64,000 bases of DNA from Sarcocystis neurona (taxonomy: Eukaryota > Apicomplexa > Conoidasida > Eucoccidiorida > Sarcocystidae), in NCBI GenBank assembly GCA_000727475.1, contig KL647297.1:1201280-1265279 (forward strand), read 5' to 3'. The translations under genes were made by a program, and so were the position numbers. Position 1 is the stretch's first letter; each line of letters starts with the position of its first letter. Under the pieces are notes generated by a model that saw only the letters and a program-made list of their open reading frames with translations, did not search any database and had not been told where the DNA came from. Positions 34,313 through 64,000 of this stretch are shown piece after piece.

Positions 34313-37300
34313 CTTCTCGACGTGGCGCTCCGAGATGTGCGCAGACGCGGGCGGATGGGACAGAGAAACTCAGGAAACGTTCTTCATGCAAAGACTCAAC
34401 CTCAATGAGCAAACCCACTGACAACTTCTGCTCCCGTTGACGCAGTCGCGCAAGACGGGGCGGCGCCGGCGGTGACTAACAACCACCTATTAATTGTTCA
34501 GGGTGCACGGGGCGCTGCTGCTCTGCAACCGTGGAGGACGGCAGAAACTGCAATTCCACCGAAAGACGACCCACCCATCTGCCAGTGCAAGACGCGGACA
34601 TTACAAGCACGTGTGGCCGCCTATAAGAAAATGACATTTTCTTATTCTTCTTATCATGGTGTGATAACCCGTTCAAGACCATCTACTGCCCTGCACAACG
34701 CGACGGCGAAAGCCAGGAGAGCGCGAGCGCGCGCGCCAGTCCACGCGTAGCTGGGTGGTTGTACTGCGCAGCGCTGGAGCGAGCGCGCGCGTGGCGCGTG
34801 GTGCGGAAAGCGCTTCGGATGAGAAAGAAGCGGCTTTTTCAATCTGCGTCAAAAGCATCAACCTGCAAGCGATCGCAGGGGCCTGCAGCAGCAGGAGCGG
34901 CAGGTGCGTGAAAGGGAGTGCGGGCAGCAAGCGTTCCGGTTGCTGACGCTTCTCCGAGCAGGAAGAGGAGGAGGAAGAGTCGCGCACAGCTGGCAGATGG
35001 TGAGAGGGTAGAACCCGTGGGCCTAGCAGTGGAAGAGAGGAATGCACCACTCCGCAACAGATCAACGTGCGCACGCGACCCGGTTGAACCAGTGAGGTTC
35101 AACCAGTGCGGCTCTACAGCATACAGGCTAAAACGCAGATCAGATTCCGACGTTGCGGGCGCGGATCACTGTGCACCTGAATTATTCAACCTGTGGGAGC
35201 ATGCTCTGGTGATGTGAGTGCCGTGGCAATGCGGTCGATTAGAGCAGAAAAGCGGGTCCAGTGCGCATCCAGGAGCTCACCGGAACACCCAACATGTAGA
35301 CGAGGGATGGGGAGGAGAGCGTCTGCAAACAACGACTTGAAGGCAGTCCATGTCCCAGCAGAAATAGGCACGGGTGTGTCAATTGCGAAAGCCTCTAACA
35401 ACCCACATCCGAAAAGAGCGCACGTCCACTCGGAGCTCGTCCAGAGCTTCCCCTCCACTCTCGAAAAGCAGCGGACGTCCGATGTCGCTGGTTTGTTCGT
35501 CCCATGTGAGCTAGACCAGTTGGAGCCCATGCTTCCATCACTGAACACTTGAGACATGCATGGCTGGTAGGAGGCCGCTGAAATACTTCCTTGCTGGCCA
35601 CTCCCTGTTACCAATTTGACATGAGAGGGTTTGCGTTATCTTTCATTTCACTGCGAGTTCGTAAAGGACGACCGATAGTGTGCACTATACTACATTGCAT
35701 CCAAATCGCTCTCGGCTTCACGCACGAACGACCATCGAAACTTTGGGTGTCGTCCCCATTCGGTGTCCTCCGCACGGCTACTAATCGTCCGCGTCTCGAG
35801 GGAAGTGAGGCACACATGGAGAGCACACTTGTGGTCTCTTCCGCCTCGTCTTCTAGCCGCTGCGCAATTGCCAGTCCCAGGACTACCGTACCTTCCACCA
35901 GCGTGACTTTAGTATTGTTCAGTGCGGTGTGCGGACACCTCAATTTCGATGACTTTAACGCGAGCGAAATTCTATTTTGTTTTTGCCTCCGTCGTTCCGA
36001 GCCACCAGTCACCCTAGGATGGCTTCCTAGTGCACACACGCGTCTGTGAAGCAGGGATGTAGAACCAGGCGAGTAATTCGGTCTCTCTTCACATGGCGAC
36101 AGTTAGCAGAGTAAGCGACAGTGGCAGTGTGGCAGAGAACGCCCGTTTGTCCGGGTGTGCTTGCTTCAAGGGCAAATGGAGATGCAAGCGCCAAACAGCG
36201 TGAAGCTGCACTGCGGTGGAGCCAAAGCAAGAGTCACAGTCAAGCACTGGATCCCTCGAGTTGACTGCTAAGGATGCCCTCATAAGTTAGTGCAACACAT
36301 TCGCCACGCCTTTTTCTCGAGCGAAGGTAGGGCACGCAGCGAACTATGTCGGTGAAGAGACGGAAGCCGAACGGCGCAAAAGGCAAGAAACGTGATACCC
36401 ACACGCCACCGAGCACCTCAACATAGACGGAACAGAGTTCTCAGTCCCCCGGGGTGGTGCAGGTGAACTAGTTGGCGTGCGACTACACATACCTTTCTGT
36501 ATGGTCGCGCTCCGTGATCAGATAACACCTTAACACAAATGATGCATTTTTTAGAGAGTGCTAGAAAGGAAGAAAACTTACATAGAGGAAATTATGCAAA
36601 AAGCCTCATGTGAACTATGTACAGTGTCGGGTATCACCTCTGGTGTGATTTCTACGGAAGGAGTTGCATACACTTACGTAGGAGGTCAACAGCCCTAATG
36701 TTTGGGGACGCCATATTTACGGCGAAAAAAGGGGAAGCAGATTGCAAGCTTCAGTTGCGTATGTGTCTCGCGTGTGGACACTGCGTAGCATGCAGCACGA
36801 CGCAAGTGATGGGAACGCATACTTTTTCAATCGCGGCTACGTTACACACCATCCGCAAACTAGTAACATGGTCAACACGCTTGATTAATAGGTGTATCCA
36901 AACCCACTGTGGACGCTGTTCATGACCTCGCTCTTTGGGTAGCTTCAGACAGTTGACACGCAAACGACACGGAACCCTAGCTGGAACAGCTGGATGTCAT
37001 CTAAAGCATGTTTCGTTGTTTCCTACGCACGATCTTCCCCGAGTTGGCGTAACGTCTCCGTATTGAGTGCGATCACGGTCAACGTTCACGCCGTGGGGGG
37101 CTACACGTGCGCGATATGAGGTCGTCGGAAGTCCCGAATGATCGCTGCAAACTGTGTAAACTACAAAGTTCTAAACCAGTCGGAGGCCCACCTGACTACG
37201 TCTTTGCACACACTCGCTGGCACCAACAGAGGATACTGCGGCTTCTCAGTGCTAACAGGGCCTTTCAAACCCAGATACGTTTGGGCCTCAGGAACGTCTT

Positions 37301-38962
37301 TGAGACGACCACTTTGTTGTACTTCCAGCTTCATAATTCTGTGGCAGCGGATGCCTGATAAAGTGCGATTCCGTGAGATGCAACAGGTTTCAAGTGCCAA
37401 GTACAGCGGGGGAAGACGCACCAACACCTGGTTTGGAACTACATGATTGAAAAACAGAGACACTACCCCTCCGGTGCAGACGCGTACTTCTTCATTAGGT
37501 ACGCCTCTCCGAAATGTCACTGCCACAGCAGCGGTACGAGAGATCCTTGCTATCGGTAAACTGACGAAGCGTACAGCTTTCAAGGTCCGGGCGTGGACAC
37601 CCACACAGAACTCCCGCAGATTCTTACAGATCGTATTTAGCTTAAGTCTGAGGGAAGTTGCTGCAGCCTACGCGTCACATGGTGCAGGCTGGGGATCCAC
37701 GTTCACCATGCAGATGAGGCTGTCGACTAAAGTGTATGTACGGTTGAGTCACCAGACGCGTTGCGTTGTTCACTACGGTCGACAACTGCAACGTGTCCGC
37801 ACGATACAGCAGTGTACAACACAGGCGTTGCAACACACACGAGTGGGAGCAGCTTACAAACTCTAGCGTACGCAAAGCTACGTTTCAATCGTGTGGCACT
37901 GCTCGGCAACCTTGCAAAGGTCCAGTGGTGTACTCTCATGGTGTCCTTTACAGCAGCGCAACGCCGAGCGGCCCGCGGTACTACTGAAATGGTTTAGTTT
38001 TACTTTAAAAGGTTCCGCGGTGCCTTTTCGAGGACGGCGTATCATGTGCTGAGTGGGTGGTGTCACCAGACTCACATGGAGGGGAAAGGTTTATCCCATT
38101 TGTCAAAGAAACAAGGGTATCGAGGATTTACTGAGCACCTGAACTGCTTGTTCGAATCAGAGGGAGGGAACTTTTCGCAAAAATACGCCTTTTTGGTGCG
38201 TCGTTAAAAGTGCCAATCCGCTGGTCGCACCGTGGAAGACGGTGCTATGAAGCCGGTCTTAGATCTGTGCCTGCGCGCGTTTGCAAACCCCTGGGGTCCA
38301 GTACAGGTAACCGGGATGACCACGGATTCGACAAGACTCGAAGGTTGTTCAAACTGCTTTTTATTCGTAAGAAACCCTGCAACTACCTGTAAAAGTTTAT
38401 GCAGCATTCAAATTCTTGTCAGCGTATCGAATTCTCTGCCTTAAAGGACAGCTCACTTGAATAGGTGGAAAATGGCAAAGTGTCATTTGTCACAGCGCTT
38501 CCTCTTTTACACTCCAGGTCCCGCTACCCTTAACGAGATTACCTACCCCACCTCCTCCACCTGCGCTGACACTGCCTCCTTACACGTCCAACCTCGTATA
38601 TCCGATTGCATGCGCTGTGGATATTTCGAGACGAAACTCACCGTAGTAAGACTCGCACGAAGTTAAACTTCGAATGCGTACTACATATATATGCGTTATG
38701 CACATATATATATATATACTTATATATTGTATACGTAGCGTTCAATTTACGGGGGTGCATGCAGTGTCGATTTGACAGAGACAAAATATCAGCGTTGTCC
38801 TCGTCAGCGTCGGGTGTGTACGGCCGCACAACTGGATCTGTAGCCTCTTGCACACACTTCTGCGCGAAGTGGAGTCTGCTGAACGGTTTTACTGGAATTC
38901 TTTGTAGCAGTGAATCACCGCTTTATACACGCAGAACCGGTTCTGCTGTCAAATGTAGAATT
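34313..38962. other. Repeat-poor intergenic stretch between the basic-protein gene and the MCM8 3' end
   Basis: It contains GC-rich alternating purine-pyrimidine blocks at 34,718-34,737 and 34,776-34,799. There are several open frames without recognisable domains, such as 35,186-35,614 minus (142 codons) and 37,161-37,604 minus (147 codons). Neither has enough support to be called a gene. The MCM8 polyadenylation region should lie near its right end. Confidence 0.45.
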
Positions 38963-62833
<23,871 letters not shown>

Positions 62834-64000
62834 CTCGTTTTTTGCAGGCGTCCGCGGAAGAAAGAAAAATAAGCAAACAAGTGCAACATGTTAATCGAAA
62901 AAGCGCCATGCCTCGCTCCCACGCATGCACACACATATGCAAATTAACGCATACATATACACATATACACGTGTGTACACACGTAGGCACATATGTAAGC
63001 GTACACGTGTGGGCACACACATATACATAAACGTATATATAAATATATATAAATAGACATACGTCCATAATTTCATCAGTACATACACACACATACGCAC
63101 ACATACACATATAGTAGGCAGAAAATATACATACAGGTATATAAAAATATACATGTACATACACACGCGCACATATATATATGTATATACATGTCTACGC
63201 CTCAGCTATGCGCCTCCCCAGGTCTACATGTACACCCCAAGGTACACGCTCACACACACGTAGATATATACGCATATATATATATATATATGTGTGTATA
63301 TATATGTATATATGTATGTAAAGGCAAATATGTACTCGTGTATCTATACAGATGAAATACCTTTGTCGACGCAATGTAAACAAAAAACTAACGCAGAAAC
63401 ACAAACACTACTACACGTACATACAACGTGTAGGTATGTTAGGTTGTGCAGTCCCGTGTAGCTGGCGGCCGTTTCCGGTGTCACTACAGCGGGATTTGGC
63501 TACAAGGAGAAGGAGTGGGGAGGGGGGCAGGCACTGCAAGGTGCACAAAAACGCTGTCTCTCTGTGGAAGTTCCTGTCTTTTCGTACACGTGTTCGCACC
63601 CGCATATTTGGCCTTCGACTCTCATAAAACAAACGCCCAAGCAGCAAACAAAATGAAAGGCACAGAGAGAGACAAAACGAGAGTTTGGTGGAGGCGAAAG
63701 TATTATAAATTTATTGCATGCACACAACGCGACACTGCGGACAGAGCCAGCAAATACGCAGGCCTTCACAAAGGGGACTGGGAAGGCAGCAGGTGCGTTG
63801 GGCAGTTACCACACACACGTAAAATCGAATTCATATATACACACATATACACATACACATATACCTCCAATATATATATATATGTATATATATATGTATA
63901 TGCGTATACACATATGTATAATTACACACATATATATGTGTATATATATTTGTCAGCAGAGAGTTCAACGAAAGTGCAGGTTTTCGTATTTTCGAAGAAA
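62834..64000. other. MCM8 5' side: microsatellite intron or 5' flank
   Basis: AT/AC microsatellites fill 62,925-63,330 and 63,830-63,960. A complex island at 63,420-63,800 is the best place for an upstream MCM8 exon or 5' UTR, but I could not match it to the MCM8 N-terminus on either strand. Confidence 0.4.

Noticed and set aside
34203..34421. Plus-strand frame opposite the H1-like gene
   Set aside because: It is the shadow of a strongly biased coding sequence on the minus strand.
35186..36039. Overlapping minus-strand frames of 142 and 143 codons, plus-strand frames of similar length opposite
   Set aside because: Both strands are equally open, there is no recognisable domain, and no splice chain links them.
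37161..37604. 147-codon minus-strand frame
   Set aside because: No family resemblance. Its length is within chance expectation for this base composition.
38140..38175. GTTCGAATC, which resembles a tRNA T-loop
   Set aside because: No matching stems, anticodon arm or acceptor pairing could be drawn around it.
25100..38900. Retrotransposon or virus-derived element in the repeat-poor island
   Set aside because: No reverse transcriptase, integrase, protease or capsid motif and no terminal repeats were found on either strand.

Overview
This window looks like nuclear DNA of a coccidian apicomplexan, most likely an Eimeria-type parasite. CAG/GCA trinucleotide runs occur everywhere. Inside exons they are read as long alanine, glutamine or serine tracts; outside exons there are dense AT/AC/GT microsatellites. 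Two conserved eukaryotic genes are chopped into many exons with canonical GT-AG introns. The genus is an inference from this repeat style; the telomere-like AAACCCT repeat known from Eimeria tenella was not seen.

Both large genes lie on the minus strand. (1) An AROM-type shikimate-pathway gene runs leftward from about 26,987 and leaves the window at the left edge. Ten exons were assembled by matching reading phase across splice sites. They encode a complete 3-dehydroquinate synthase (DHQS) domain (26,987 to about 15,950) followed by a complete EPSP synthase (EPSPS) domain (about 15,930 to 2,580), then an alanine-rich linker (to 1,784). Shikimate kinase, dehydroquinase and shikimate dehydrogenase, if fused as in fungal and Toxoplasma AROM, would lie to the left. 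(2) An MCM8 helicase gene runs from about 62,833 (N-terminus possibly further right) to a stop at 38,963. Up to fifteen phase-consistent exons encode the zinc finger, OB fold, Walker A (GKS type), Walker B, sensor 1, arginine finger and C-terminal winged-helix region.

The 25.1-38.7 kb stretch between the repeat-loaded parts is nearly free of microsatellites and CAG runs. It holds the first AROM exon and one intronless minus-strand gene for a small, very basic histone H1-like protein (33,857-34,312). No other gene was established there. The introns of both large genes are full of microsatellites, polypurine tracts, minisatellites and several unrelated tandem duplications with periods near 165-195 bp.

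The most interesting observations are these: a frameshifted second copy of the MCM8 Walker B exon lying upstream of the real one; a GC-AG intron in MCM8; a 13-bp element containing the perfect palindrome GTGTACGTACAC, found five times and always inside introns of these genes; the roughly fourfold swelling of the AROM enzymes by low-complexity insertions between intact catalytic motifs; and the nucleosome-sized intronic duplications. No rRNA, tRNA, CRISPR array or intact mobile element was recognised.
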